A stretch of 64,000 nucleotides of DNA from G963674685 sp963674685 (GTDB taxonomy: Bacteria > Lernaellota > Lernaellaia > JACKCT01). Both the position numbers and the translations under genes were made by a program. Each line of letters begins with the position of its first letter. Positions within the stretch are counted from its first letter, which is position 1. The notes beneath the pieces were generated by a model, which saw nothing but the letters and a program-made list of their open reading frames with translations, was not told the DNA's origin and searched no databases. The stretch lies in assembly GCA_963674685.2 (NCBI GenBank), contig CAXXWT010000002.1, positions 434,001-498,000 of the forward strand. The letters run 5' to 3'. This document shows positions 32,701 to 41,046 of this stretch, piece by piece.

Positions 32701-35650
32701 CCGGGCCCACCGGCGGATTGGTGAAACCCCAGGGAGGCAAATTGACCAGCACGCACGCGATGTCCCGCCCGGCTTTTTCCGCGATGCGCCGGCGGATTCT
32801 TTTTTCCTGCTTTCTGATGGGATCGTTTGGTTTTAGGAAAAAATCGTAATTGAATTTCACGTTCATTCCGGCGACCCACGCGGCCATTTCCTTGACCCGC
32901 GTTTTTCTCCAGGCCTCGTTGTTCCAGCCCTTATGGCTCCACTGCCGGGAATGATCCGAAGGCGGCATGAGAACGATGTACTTCATCGAGTTTCGCTCAA
33001 CGGCGCTTTTCGGCAGAACCTCGCAGGCCGAAATCGTGTCCACGAAATCGATATGCGGCTCGACCTGTTTCAAACGCCGGGCCGTCAGGTAGAAATCCGC
33101 CGTTGTCTCGCCGGGGAAACCGATGATGATATTGACGTGCGTTTCAATCCCCGCCTCATGCGCGTCACGCAGATTTCGCATCGCCGTTTGATGCGTATAG
33201 GGCTTGTTCATCAGGCGAAGCACGTCGTCTGAAAAACTTTCGACGCCGAACCGCAGAAATTTGCAGCCTGCCTGACGCAACTTGCAAAAAAGCCCCGGCG
33301 TCAGTTCGTCCGAAGGCGCGAAATTAGCCCCGAAACGCACGGGCATTTTCGCTTCGATGAGCAGATCGCACAGCTTGTCGAGCAGACCTATATTTCCGTC
33401 GGACACCAGGTCGTCGAACTCGAAAGCCCGAATGTCGTGACGCCTGTAGGCGGTGTCCATCTCTTCGAACACGGATTCGGCGGCGCGGTACCTCGCCGGC
33501 CCTTCGCCCGCCTGCTGCGCGCAAAAAGCGCAGCGCCACCGGCATCCCCGGCTCGTTCGGATGGAAAGAGTCTCGCTGTATTTTTCCGGACGCAACTCGC
33601 GGTAATCCGGCGTCGGCAGTTCGGAAAGGTCCATGATCGGCTCGCGGGGCAGATAATGCTTGTCGCCGCTTTGCAGAGTGTATCGAACGCCGCGCAGCGC
33701 CGATAGCTTTTCGCCGTTTTTCAATCGCAAAAGCAAATCGCTAAGGCTTTGCTCGATTTCCCCGACGATCATGTAGTTGCACAATTCATCGGTGAAAAGG
33801 TCGCGCTCGGCGCCTATGGACGTCGTCGGACCGAAAAGGATGATGCGCTTTCCCGGCGACTTTTTACGGATAGCCTCGAGCACCGACAGCGTCGCCAGCG
33901 TGTTGGCGCGGTGAACGAAAAAGGCGATGTTGTCCGCGTCCCGCGCCAACAGGCGTTCGGCGATTCGCGTCGCGTCGAGGCCGAGGGTTTCCATGCGACG
34001 GGCGCACTGCTCCGGTTTGGCCCACTCATCCCTTTGAGAAAGGTCCCAGAAAGCCTCGTGCTTTTCCTTGGCGGCCAGGTGGATTTCCAGATTGAAATCC
34101 ATGCACGAAACCGCCAGGCCGCGGCTTTGCAGATAAGCCGAACTCATGGTCAGCGCGACGGGCGGCGAAGCGGTGTCGAAAGGCGGCAGAATCGCCAGCG
34201 TCGCGTCGAGCTTGCGCGCGGCCCAGTACTCGTCTTCGCCGTGGAAGTGATAATTGCTCTGGCGCACGGGGATTTTCTTTTTTTCCAGCGCCTCCATCAC
34301 GCGCCCGAGCCAGGCGTGGCGGATAGCCGGCGTGTTTTGGCCGTCCGTGGTTTCCCAGGACACCTCGAACCAGTCCGGATCCGAAGCCGCGGCGACGCCG
34401 AATTTTTCCCTTTTGTTCGACAAAATCGAATGATCGATGATGTTGCACGAATTGCACACGCACACTTCGTTTATAAGATGACCCGCGTCTTCGATCATGG
34501 CGACGGTTTCGCCGACGGTCTCGTCGGTCTCGCCGGGAAAACCGATGACCAGGTTGATCCACAGGCTGACGCCCGCCTCGCGGATGTCGCGCATGAGCCG
34601 CAGGGCGGTCTCCTTGGCGAATCCCTTGTTCATGCGCTTCATGATCGTCGGCGAGCCGCTTTCAATTCCCAGGGTGATGGTGTGGCAGCCCGCCGCGCGC
34701 AGGTTTTTGAGGATGCTGGGCTGCAGGGCGTCGGAAACGATGGCGTTGGCGGTCCAGCGGATTTCCTCGCCCCACCGGTTGATCATGGTGCAGAGTTTGT
34801 CGATCTGCTCGATGTTGTAATTGAGCTGAAGATCGTTGAAGGAAAAATCCCGCACGCCGTTTTTTTCGACGTGATAACGGATTTCCTCAAACACGTGGCC
34901 CGCGCTGCGATTGCGTTGCGGTCCCATGAGCACGCGGTCGTTGCAAAAGATGCATTTGCCCCGGCATCCACGGCTGGTGAGAATCGGCAGATTCTTCGTG
35001 GTGTAAAGACTTAAATCGAAATCCTCGAAGGTCGGCCAGGGATACTCGTCCAGATTCTGCGTGGTCGGCCGCTCGACGAAATCCCCGTAATCCATTTCGC
35101 CGAGGATCATCACGCCGGGAATCCGCGCCGCGCTTTTGCCTTCGCGTAGCGCCGTCAGCAGATCGACGAGCGTGGCCTCGCCTTCGTGTCCGACCACGAA
35201 AGCATCCACGAGACCCCGGTCGAAGCGGCGCATGGATTTTTCGGCGAACACGCCCATTCCGCCGACGATCACGTAGGCGTCGGGCTTTTTGCTTTTGAGG
35301 CGGCGGATGATTTCCTGCGTCATCAGGCGATTGTCCGAATGGCAGGAAAATCCGTACGCGCCGGCGCCGGCGTCCGCCAATTCTTCAACGGCTCGGTCCA
35401 GCGTTTCAGCGAATGCGCCGTACGTGTCGGCGATCTTCGTGGGCCACACCCACTGCGTCTTGTAATCCATGCTCCATTGATCAGAGCAGTCCGGCCCCGC
35501 GTCGCGAAAGACGCGGATGTTCAAATCCATGACTTTCGCGCTAAAGCCCTTCACCCGCGCGGCGGCGGCCAGGCAAGCCAGGGAAAGCGGCGGCATTTCC
35601 GGGCCGAACGGGGGGCAAATGACGAGTTGTATATCCGGACCCTTGCTCAT
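29723..35650 (-). CDS. 1975-aa protein with four radical SAM cores (three B12-binding-type modules plus SPASM-like module)
   Basis: One uninterrupted reading frame with an AAGGTGAG site before the ATG. Module 1 (about 1-470): cobalamin-binding-like domain, then radical SAM Cys229-x3-Cys233-x2-Cys236. Module 2 (475-945): the same, Cys703-x3-Cys707-x2-Cys710. Module 3 (960-1440): Cys1190-x3-Cys1194-x2-Cys1197. Each has the Gly-Phe/Tyr-Pro-Gly-Glu-Thr motif and Gly-x-Glu-Ser/Thr-Gly/Phe repeats of the B12-dependent class. A charged linker (1440-1500) leads to module 4: Cys1528-x3-Cys1532-x2-Cys1535, then an SPASM-like Cys-rich C-terminus (Cys-Val-Lys-Cys-Pro-Leu-Leu-Glu-Lys-Cys; Leu-Pro-Cys-Cys-Lys-Gly; Gly-Cys-Leu-Lys-Ala-Cys). 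No DxHxxG is apparent, as usual in this class. It could carry out serial methylations or peptide/lipid modification. Substrate unknown. Confidence 0.9.
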   Translation of the reverse strand: MSKGPDIQLVICPPFGPEMPPLSLACLAAAARVKGFSAKVMDLNIRVFRDAGPDCSDQWSMDYKTQWVWPTKIADTYGAFAETLDRAVEELADAGAGAYGFSCHSDNRLMTQEIIRRLKSKKPDAYVIVGGMGVFAEKSMRRFDRGLVDAFVVGHEGEATLVDLLTALREGKSAARIPGVMILGEMDYGDFVERPTTQNLDEYPWPTFEDFDLSLYTTKNLPILTSRGCRGKCIFCNDRVLMGPQRNRSAGHVFEEIRYHVEKNGVRDFSFNDLQLNYNIEQIDKLCTMINRWGEEIRWTANAIVSDALQPSILKNLRAAGCHTITLGIESGSPTIMKRMNKGFAKETALRLMRDIREAGVSLWINLVIGFPGETDETVGETVAMIEDAGHLINEVCVCNSCNIIDHSILSNKREKFGVAAASDPDWFEVSWETTDGQNTPAIRHAWLGRVMEALEKKKIPVRQSNYHFHGEDEYWAARKLDATLAILPPFDTASPPVALTMSSAYLQSRGLAVSCMDFNLEIHLAAKEKHEAFWDLSQRDEWAKPEQCARRMETLGLDATRIAERLLARDADNIAFFVHRANTLATLSVLEAIRKKSPGKRIILFGPTTSIGAERDLFTDELCNYMIVGEIEQSLSDLLLRLKNGEKLSALRGVRYTLQSGDKHYLPREPIMDLSELPTPDYRELRPEKYSETLSIRTSRGCRWRCAFCAQQAGEGPARYRAAESVFEEMDTAYRRHDIRAFEFDDLVSDGNIGLLDKLCDLLIEAKMPVRFGANFAPSDELTPGLFCKLRQAGCKFLRFGVESFSDDVLRLMNKPYTHQTAMRNLRDAHEAGIETHVNIIIGFPGETTADFYLTARRLKQVEPHIDFVDTISACEVLPKSAVERNSMKYIVLMPPSDHSRQWSHKGWNNEAWRKTRVKEMAAWVAGMNVKFNYDFFLKPNDPIRKQEKRIRRRIAEKAGRDIACVLVNLPPWGFTNPPVGPAILATYLDAKGHPSKVLDFNARWYDEAPEDWKLLWHVENKNFWSSDETWPIIAHAFDDRIQAAADEILSYNAPVIGISVCDPKERMAIEIIKRLRKCNRDVTIILGGPAIFTPEYRGIFFERAGDLVSGYVVGEGEQALCECVEAVEAGAPIKGIPGVITLDENGYEDYAPREPIKDLDSIPFPTYGHFDMNLFSGDSLVLEWSRGCIADCMYCKGKSLAGAYRSRSARHIFDELKHHVRELGYRSFTVSDNILNGRPKMLEQLCDMIIDEGLDIHWNAEAAPMKNLSRTLLEKLRKAGCFELQLGVETGSERVLEMMNKSRLFDIESAARVLRDAHEVGIKTCMFCMVGYPGETERDFQKTLCFIEDNAAYIDQVKSINSCHIITGTDLHKNAANLGIALPEKDYHYLWVDANGLDHEMRNDRIRRVLALVQRLGIECLETNLTEGKQQNLRQSASDENLLMKEKFARLLELANRIGSFDPGEYGEGGKDICESGEKAEPEAAMDEKPVDDDFIKANLPLAGILSGDKVYAGPDIIELDLTNQCNLHCAGCWNHGFEMGADRWTGEIFRRTLPTDLALKAVDDAAAAGAKMAQLSGAGEPLLHPDFLKIVERIKSHGMKCTVITNGALLKEKHIERFVEMGLDNLTVSAWAGTPEMYAAVHPKTKGKTLGKIRDALQRLHQLKRQSKHNRPHVKIYNVINHINAGGIDDMITFALRCRADHVEFTPVDIIAGKSDHLALTAEDRELIKAQLDGFVRRDDYLELDPTQAPRDKSGVGEGKEFARFVKRDILPADFRYELNDITKFDVLCERKEWRLDIREDNLEENALFFGYPKDECVKCPLLEKCSIDKEHFHIRVEFLSVLGFGAFYRRITSPAAGGGGYDRDFIRDLPCNIGWTYVRVGTGGAVLPCCKGKRKPLGNLNDKDLLDIWTAPPYAEFRDKAMNCPKDDPYFEPIGCLKACDNLGMILKTTHALDQLSDAQKQALLKVEDNI

Positions 35651-35778
35651 ACGGTTCTCACCTTTCAGAGCGGAATCATCAGGCTAAATTACGGCCTTTG
35701 CAAGCGCAAGGGCTTTACGGCGCAAAACCGGCGGCTTTGCGCGGGCGATAACCTTTTTCGCCTTTTGAAATGAGGGTG

Positions 35779-35807
35779 TTGACACGCCATGCGCTTTTGA
35801 AGATATT
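35779..35807 (+). promoter_or_regulatory. Candidate promoter of tRNA-His
   Basis: TTGACA (35779-35784), 17-base spacer, then GATATT (35802-35807, four of six to consensus). A perfect 8-bp hairpin CCGAATTC / GAATTCGG (35815-35835) lies between this and the tRNA and could be part of the 5' leader. Confidence 0.45.
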
Positions 35808-35842
35808 TGCAACTCCGAATTCCCGGAGAATTCGGAATTTGA

Positions 35843-35916
35843 GCTGCCGTAGCTCAGTTGGTTAGAGCGCCTGATTGTGGATCAGGAGGTCCCAGGTTCG
35901 AATCCCGGCGGCAGTA
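35843..35916 (+). tRNA. tRNA-His (GTG), atypical acceptor: G1-U72, A73, no G-1
   Basis: A full cloverleaf: acceptor GCTGCCG / CGGCAGT, T8-A9, D arm GCTC...GAGC, anticodon stem CCTGA/TCAGG with loop TTGTGGA (anticodon GTG, His), T arm with loop TTCGAAT. The base before position 1 is A, not the G-1 found in nearly all tRNA-His genes. The first acceptor pair is G1-U72 and the discriminator is A73, not C73. This combination is known from an alphaproteobacterial group with a matching divergent HisRS. The T stem has one A-C mismatch. CCA is not encoded. Confidence 0.9.
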
Positions 35917-36292
35917 TTAATGAAATCAATAGGTTACGTACCTTTTTGAGAAATCAGCTTTTTCATATGTGACCGACAAATCATATTGCTTTCAATTGGT
36001 ATCTTGATTTCTATCCAAAGAGTAAAATCGATTTTACTAATCCCCTTTTCCTGAAAAGCGGTTTCGGCTAAACTCCGACAGATCGATAATTTCTCGAAAG
36101 CAAACATGTGGTTGGATCGGTGTTGCGCCTTCTGACAAATCCACCTTTGCAAGTGGAACTTCGATGGGAAATGCTGCATGACAGAAAAACACCAATCCTT
36201 ATTTGACGACAGCCTGCTTCTCGCGCTGTGGGGACCTTATAATTTGGAAAATGATTTACCTGATAGGTAAATAAAATTGACAAGGATGATCC
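35917..36292. other. AT-rich intergenic region before the HigBA genes
   Basis: No convincing gene is seen in this stretch; composition shifts sharply to AT-rich just after the tRNA and stays so to about 37850. A -10-like TATAAT lies at 36238-36243 and the toxin-antitoxin operator at 36254. No repeat of the tRNA 3' end that would mark an integration site was found on the right side. Confidence 0.5.
36254..36272. promoter_or_regulatory. HigA-type operator palindrome
   Basis: ATTTACC-TGATA-GGTAAAT is a perfect 7-bp inverted repeat with 5-base spacer, 11 bases after TATAAT and 21 bases before the toxin start. It is the likely autorepression site for the XRE-family antitoxin. Confidence 0.65.
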
Positions 36293-36658
36293 GTGGATAT
36301 ATCCTACAAGACGAACAAGCTGAAAAAAGCTTTTGAGGAAAAAAATGAAGCCGAAAAAACTTGGGGGAAAAAGGCATCGAAATTATGGGGGCCGGAAAAC
36401 GCACAGAAACTCATGCAAAGACATTCAGAATTGAAAGCAGCGAATAATCTGGGAGATTTCTGTAAGCTCCCTGCTCCGCACTGCCACCCTCTTAGCGGCA
36501 ACAGGGATGGTCAGTTTTCATGCGATGGAAAGCACCCGCATCGCCTTATTTTCGAGGTGGACCACGATCAGATACCACGACTTAAAGACGGTGGAATAGA
36601 TTTGAAAGAAGTAACCCACATACGAATCATAGAAGTGGTGGATTATCATGGGAAATAA
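36293..36658 (+). CDS. HigB/RelE-superfamily toxin
   Basis: A 121-aa protein starting at GTG after AAGGAT. It shows the HigB layout: N-terminal basic helix (Lys-Leu-Lys-Lys-Ala-Phe), the middle Leu-Trp-Gly-Pro-Glu-Asn-Ala-Gln-Lys-Leu, Leu-Pro-Ala-Pro-His-Cys-His-Pro-Leu and the final Val-Asp-Tyr-His-Gly-Lys. HigB proteins are ribosome-dependent mRNA endonucleases. As in hig loci, the toxin comes first and the antitoxin second; they overlap by 11 bases. Composition is AT-rich, suggesting horizontal transfer as a unit. The domain is slightly longer than average, with a Gly-Asn-Arg-Asp-Gly-Gln-Phe insertion. Activity is inferred from family only. Confidence 0.82.
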   Translation: MDISYKTNKLKKAFEEKNEAEKTWGKKASKLWGPENAQKLMQRHSELKAANNLGDFCKLPAPHCHPLSGNRDGQFSCDGKHPHRLIFEVDHDQIPRLKDGGIDLKEVTHIRIIEVVDYHGK

Positions 36659-37730
36659 GGACTTTTCACCGGACTACGCAATCCCCCCCGGCGAAACGGT
36701 TTTGGAAACGATGGAAGCACTGGGCATGACGCAGGTCCAACTTTCGTTGCGGACAGGTCTGTCCAAAAAACACATCAATCAGATAATCTCCGGGGAAGCT
36801 CCGATTACGACACAAAGCACGCTGTTGTTTGAAAAGGTCTTCGGAGTACCTGCGAGTTTTTGGAGCAATCTTGAACGTAATTATAGGGATGCGCTTGCTC
36901 GCTTGGAAGAAGAAAACCGACTTCAACAAGATATTGCTAGGTTGAAGGAATTTCCAGTCAAGCAAATGATTGAAAATGGTTGGGTTGAGAAGAAGAATGA
37001 CAAAGCTGAACAAGCTGAAGAAGTCTTGAAATTTTATGGCGTGACTTCCTTTGATAGATGGAAAAATGTCTTTGATAGTTATCAATACGCAGCCAGAAGC
37101 AGCGAAGCTTATGAGAGTAAACCGGAAGCGGTTTCTGCTTGGATTCGTAGAGGGGAATTGCTGGCAAGAAATATTCAATGTCGCCCTTTCAATGAAAGGC
37201 AGTTCGTGCAAAACCTTAAGGAAATCCGCAGTTTAACCGTTAAAAAGCCGAAAGTCTTTCAGAATAAACTAGTTGACCTTTGTGCCGATTCTGGCGTGGC
37301 GGTCGTATTGGTAAAAGAAATTCCTAAGCTCGTTTTAAACGGCATCACACGTTGGCTCACACCAGAAAAAGCATTAGTCCAACTTAATATTCGATATAAA
37401 TGGGGTGATATTTTCTGGTTTACTTTTTTTCACGAAGCAGGGCATGTTTTACGGCATGGCAAAAAGGAAGTATTTTTGGAATTCGGACATAACAAAGACG
37501 AACAAAAAGAAAAGGATGCGGACAAGTTCGCAGCAGATTTTCTTATTCCTCCTTATGAATGGAAAAAGTTTATTAGTGGCAGAACTCCATTTTCAATTGC
37601 AAGAATAATTGCCTTTGCTGATTCAATGGGAATTTCTCCTGGTATTGTCGTCGGAAGATTGCAACATGAAAAAATAATTCCGCATACTCACTGTAACGGG
37701 ATACGAAATAAGTTTGAGTGGGGAGAATGA
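36648..37730 (+). CDS. HigA-type antitoxin fused to ImmA/IrrE-like zinc peptidase domain
   Basis: A 360-aa protein. The N-terminal 75 residues are a HigA/XRE helix-turn-helix (Met-Thr-Gln-Val-Gln-Leu-Ser-Leu-Arg-Thr-Gly-Leu-Ser-Lys-Lys-His-Ile-Asn-Gln-Ile, about 27-47, with the Pro-Pro-Gly-Glu-Thr lead of HigA). A coiled-coil-like middle (75-200) is followed by an ImmA/IrrE domain with the zinc motif His262-Glu-Ala-Gly-His266 and a later Glu in Ala-Asp-Lys-Phe-Ala-Ala-Asp-Phe-Leu-Ile-Pro. Proteins of this build are known as antitoxin or phage-repressor regulators. It should repress its own operon through the palindrome at 36254 and neutralise the HigB-like toxin; the peptidase may release the toxin or respond to stress. 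AT-rich, probably acquired. Confidence 0.88.
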   Translation: MGNKDFSPDYAIPPGETVLETMEALGMTQVQLSLRTGLSKKHINQIISGEAPITTQSTLLFEKVFGVPASFWSNLERNYRDALARLEEENRLQQDIARLKEFPVKQMIENGWVEKKNDKAEQAEEVLKFYGVTSFDRWKNVFDSYQYAARSSEAYESKPEAVSAWIRRGELLARNIQCRPFNERQFVQNLKEIRSLTVKKPKVFQNKLVDLCADSGVAVVLVKEIPKLVLNGITRWLTPEKALVQLNIRYKWGDIFWFTFFHEAGHVLRHGKKEVFLEFGHNKDEQKEKDADKFAADFLIPPYEWKKFISGRTPFSIARIIAFADSMGISPGIVVGRLQHEKIIPHTHCNGIRNKFEWGE

Positions 37731-37914
37731 TCCTGTTATTTCATTCCTCGAATTTCCTACTGTCATGTCGCACCTGTAATGTTGGATAAAGCCTTCTCAG
37801 TTTTATCCTTGCGTCCTTTGTTGTGAATTGCCAGTTAATCGTCACATTTTTCGAATTCCTGTGATGTCGACATGCCTCGACTTCCGCGGTGACGGACGCC
37901 TTCCGGGGTTTTCG

Positions 37915-40900
37915 TTAATACTGCCAGGAAAGGCCCAAGGAAAACTCCCGGCCTTTGAAATAGCGCTCGACGATTTCCTCGTCCTGCATGCGACGGACTT
38001 CGAGATCCAGCAGATTTTTCGCTTTGGCTTTGATCGAAAATCCGTGGGGCAATGCCTGGGACGCGACCAGGTCGAGTTGATGGAACGGCTGCTCGACGAC
38101 ATCCGGCGCGCCGCCGGCGCCCACCTCCTCGATCCGTTCTCCGAAGACGTTATAGAGGATGGAGGCCTTGGCGCCGATGTCCTCATTGTCGTATTCGAGC
38201 ATGAGGTTGACCGTATAAGGCGACTGACCCTGCAAGGGACGCTTGTCTTCCGTGGATATCCCCGAGTCTTCCGAAAGCTCGACTTCGGATTGAATCCACG
38301 CCGCGTTTCCGGATAGATAAAGATATTCCAGCGGATCGTAGACGAATCCGAAGCTTTTTCGAAAATCCATCTCCAAGCCGTAATTCTCGGCTTTTTTCGC
38401 GTTTTCATAGGTGACGGAAAACTGTGCGCTGGGCACGACGATCGTTTCGATGGGCTTTTCAAACTGTTTGTAAAACAATCCGAAGGAAAGAATCTCTTCC
38501 TGCGCGAAATACCACTCCCAGCGAAGGTCCATGCTGCTGATCATGCAGCGTTCAAGATCCGGATTCCCGAAAACCTGCCGCCCGCCGGTGACATCGTTGA
38601 ACGTGGCCGAAGACAGTTCGCGAAAATCCGGACGCGACACGGTTTTGCTGTAAGCGCCGCGAAAAAACATGTTTTCGTTGAAGTTGTATGTGACGTTCAG
38701 CGCCGGCAAGATGTCGGTGGTCTCAAGATCGGCGGCGACGGGTTCGTCGTCGGGATTGAAAAGCTCGAACGTCTCGACGTTCTGCGCGGACTTTTCCCAG
38801 CGCGCGCCGCCAACGACGCGGACCGTCTGCATAACCGGTAAATCGGCTATGCCATAAAACGCGTTGATGTCCTGGGATGCGTTGTAGTTGTCGGTTTCCC
38901 GGGTGATTTCCTCGAACTGAAAACCGTCGCTTCCGATGTTTTCATCCACGAAAATATCTTCGGGATTCCGACTGAGCACATCCACGTCGGTGCTTCGTTC
39001 TCCTTTGTGCATGAACTTGAACCGGCGCGTATCGACGTTGCGTTCCCGCGTCACATAGGCGGCGCCGGTTTTGACCTTGGCTTCCCAATCCCGCCAAACA
39101 TTAAAGGGGAGGGTCAAATCCAGGCCGAAATCGTTGTTTTCATCTTCGAGTTCGGAAAAAAGCCGCTGGTTGCCTTCGGGCCGATCGGAAAGAATCCACT
39201 CGCCGGTGGTGCTTTCAAGATCGTAGCGAACTTCTCGACGGTCGGGTTCGTCTCTTTCCGCTTTGGAAAAGGCGTAACGCCAGTCGACGCCCAGGTTCAT
39301 CACCTCGGGAATGATGTGATGGCCCGACGCCTGCTGGAAAAACAGTTGCCGCTCAAGCCATCGCTGCCGCGTGGCTTCGATGTTCGTGGCCACGTCCCGA
39401 TTCGGGCCGTGATACATCCTGGTTTCATTATCCGTCGTACGCACGAGCAGCGTCGTGGACTGGATCAGATGATCGTCGGTTATTCCGAGCCCGAAATTGA
39501 AAATGGTTCCCAGATCGATGGAGTTGGTCAGCGTTTCAAAATCGTAGGAGTGCTGGAGTTCGAGATGATCTCCGGCGCCGACGATATAATAGTTCTTCTG
39601 CTTGCGCTGCAAATCCCAGTCGTTGCCGTACGTCAGGCCTCCCATAAGGCCGATCTTCATGACGCCGGCGCGAAAGCCGTAGCCCGCCGTCAGATCAAGG
39701 CCCGCATCCATGGGAACTTTGTCCCGATATACTTCCCAGTTGTTGGGCATGGCTTCGCCGTATTCCTCCAATTCCTCGGAGGTGTAGCCCCGGGAAGAAA
39801 AGCGGTCGCTTTCCAAAAGCGCCTCGCCTTCCGTCGCTCGAGCCACCTCGTCGGGCATGGCCCGCGAGCCGTCGTCGATGCCGAGCCAGTCCGTATCGCC
39901 GCCGTCGTACATAAGCCCGCGCTCGAACGTCGTTCCTACGTGGTATCCGCCCGACATGCCCACCTTGAGGACAAATTCATCGGGCACGCCTTTGGTCTGA
40001 AGCATGATTACGCCACCCCCGAATTCTCCGGGCATATCCGGGGAGTACGTCTTTTGCACGACCACGCCCTGAAAAAGGTCCGTGGGGAACATGTCCAGCG
40101 GAACGACGCGGCGCTCGGGTTCGGGACTGGGCAACGTGGAGCCGTTGATCAACGACGAGGAATAGCGCTCGCCCATGCCGCGCACGTATATATATTTTCC
40201 GTCCACCACCGTAAGTCCCGTAACCCGCTTGAGGGCCGCCGCGGCGTCGCTGTCGCCGGATCGGGAAATCTGCTCGGCGCCGATAACGTCGCTGACGGCG
40301 TTCATTTTCTTGCGCTGATCGAGCATGGCGGACAGGCTTCCTTCCACGCGGGGAGCGGTGACGGTGTAATCGCGCAAAGCAAGAGCGCTTGGCGTCAACC
40401 CCACTTCAATGGGCTCGGCTTCGTCGCCCGGGTGCAAAACACCGTCGATTGTCTGCGTGTTGAAGTCGGAATGGATGATCGAAAGGGCGTATTTCCCTTC
40501 GGGGACATCCAGCTCGAAAAGGCCGTTTTCATCGGTCTTGGTCTCGGCGGCGCTGCCTCTGGCGAAAATCCGGGCGTCGGCTACCGGCGCGCCGTCTTCG
40601 TCCTTGACCACCTTTCCGCGCACGCGAACCATGACGGCGTCGCTTTTGACCGGCGCGGCGATCCCGGTGGTTTCGAGCATTTTCACTTTATCCCGGGGAT
40701 ATTCGACGCTCACGACCGCCGGAACGCCCGCCGGACCCAAAGAAGCGATGATTTCCGTCGTTTCGCCGGCGACGATCCAGGCATCGGCGACGGAGGCCGG
40801 TTCATAGTCGGGATGCGAGATGTTGATCTGGCGCTTGCCCTGCGGGGCCTGCAAGCGGGCCGCCCCGTCGGCGTTGGTGGTCGCCGAAGCGCCGCCGTCA

Positions 40901-41043
40901 ATCGATACGATGGCCCCGGTCAGGGGAAGGCCTTCACCCTGAACGAAGACAATGCATGTCAGATTACCGTTCAATTCCTGAGCCGACGCGATGTTCGGAA
41001 GAATCAGGCCGACAAATAGTGCGAAAAATATCCTGATTATCAT
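37915..41043 (-). CDS. TonB-dependent outer-membrane receptor with carboxypeptidase-regulatory-like N-terminus
   Basis: A 1042-aa protein. Signal peptide (1-21, Ala-Ser-Ala-Gln); two CarboxypepD-regulatory-like beta domains (about 25-105 and 130-215); linker with Tyr-Thr-Val-Thr-Ala-Pro; plug domain (about 235-350, with Asp-Ala-Ala-Ala-Ala-Leu-Lys-Arg-Val-Thr-Gly-Leu and Tyr-Val-Arg-Gly-Met-Gly-Glu-Arg-Tyr); and a long beta barrel. It ends in a terminal aromatic residue (Ser-Trp-Gln-Tyr), as expected for outer-membrane assembly. It is the last gene of the DUF3450-ExbB-ExbB-ExbD-TonB-TPR operon, 3 bases after the TPR stop, so the receptor travels with its own energising machine. The family is often used for large or unusual substrates; the ligand is unknown. 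Confidence 0.93.
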   Translation of the reverse strand: MIIRIFFALFVGLILPNIASAQELNGNLTCIVFVQGEGLPLTGAIVSIDGGASATTNADGAARLQAPQGKRQINISHPDYEPASVADAWIVAGETTEIIASLGPAGVPAVVSVEYPRDKVKMLETTGIAAPVKSDAVMVRVRGKVVKDEDGAPVADARIFARGSAAETKTDENGLFELDVPEGKYALSIIHSDFNTQTIDGVLHPGDEAEPIEVGLTPSALALRDYTVTAPRVEGSLSAMLDQRKKMNAVSDVIGAEQISRSGDSDAAAALKRVTGLTVVDGKYIYVRGMGERYSSSLINGSTLPSPEPERRVVPLDMFPTDLFQGVVVQKTYSPDMPGEFGGGVIMLQTKGVPDEFVLKVGMSGGYHVGTTFERGLMYDGGDTDWLGIDDGSRAMPDEVARATEGEALLESDRFSSRGYTSEELEEYGEAMPNNWEVYRDKVPMDAGLDLTAGYGFRAGVMKIGLMGGLTYGNDWDLQRKQKNYYIVGAGDHLELQHSYDFETLTNSIDLGTIFNFGLGITDDHLIQSTTLLVRTTDNETRMYHGPNRDVATNIEATRQRWLERQLFFQQASGHHIIPEVMNLGVDWRYAFSKAERDEPDRREVRYDLESTTGEWILSDRPEGNQRLFSELEDENNDFGLDLTLPFNVWRDWEAKVKTGAAYVTRERNVDTRRFKFMHKGERSTDVDVLSRNPEDIFVDENIGSDGFQFEEITRETDNYNASQDINAFYGIADLPVMQTVRVVGGARWEKSAQNVETFELFNPDDEPVAADLETTDILPALNVTYNFNENMFFRGAYSKTVSRPDFRELSSATFNDVTGGRQVFGNPDLERCMISSMDLRWEWYFAQEEILSFGLFYKQFEKPIETIVVPSAQFSVTYENAKKAENYGLEMDFRKSFGFVYDPLEYLYLSGNAAWIQSEVELSEDSGISTEDKRPLQGQSPYTVNLMLEYDNEDIGAKASILYNVFGERIEEVGAGGAPDVVEQPFHQLDLVASQALPHGFSIKAKAKNLLDLEVRRMQDEEIVERYFKGREFSLGLSWQY

Positions 41044-41046
41044 GAA

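Noticed and set aside
35934..36179. 81-codon minus-strand ORF beside the tRNA
   Set aside because: AT-rich random-looking text without a ribosome site or family.
35843..37730. Integrated element at the tRNA-His 3' end
   Set aside because: The composition shift and toxin-antitoxin genes suggest it, but no integrase and no repeat of the tRNA 3' end was found on the right side.
39007..41019. Plus-strand ORF of 670 codons
   Set aside because: It is the antisense shadow of the TonB-dependent receptor; it has no recognisable domain or ribosome site.
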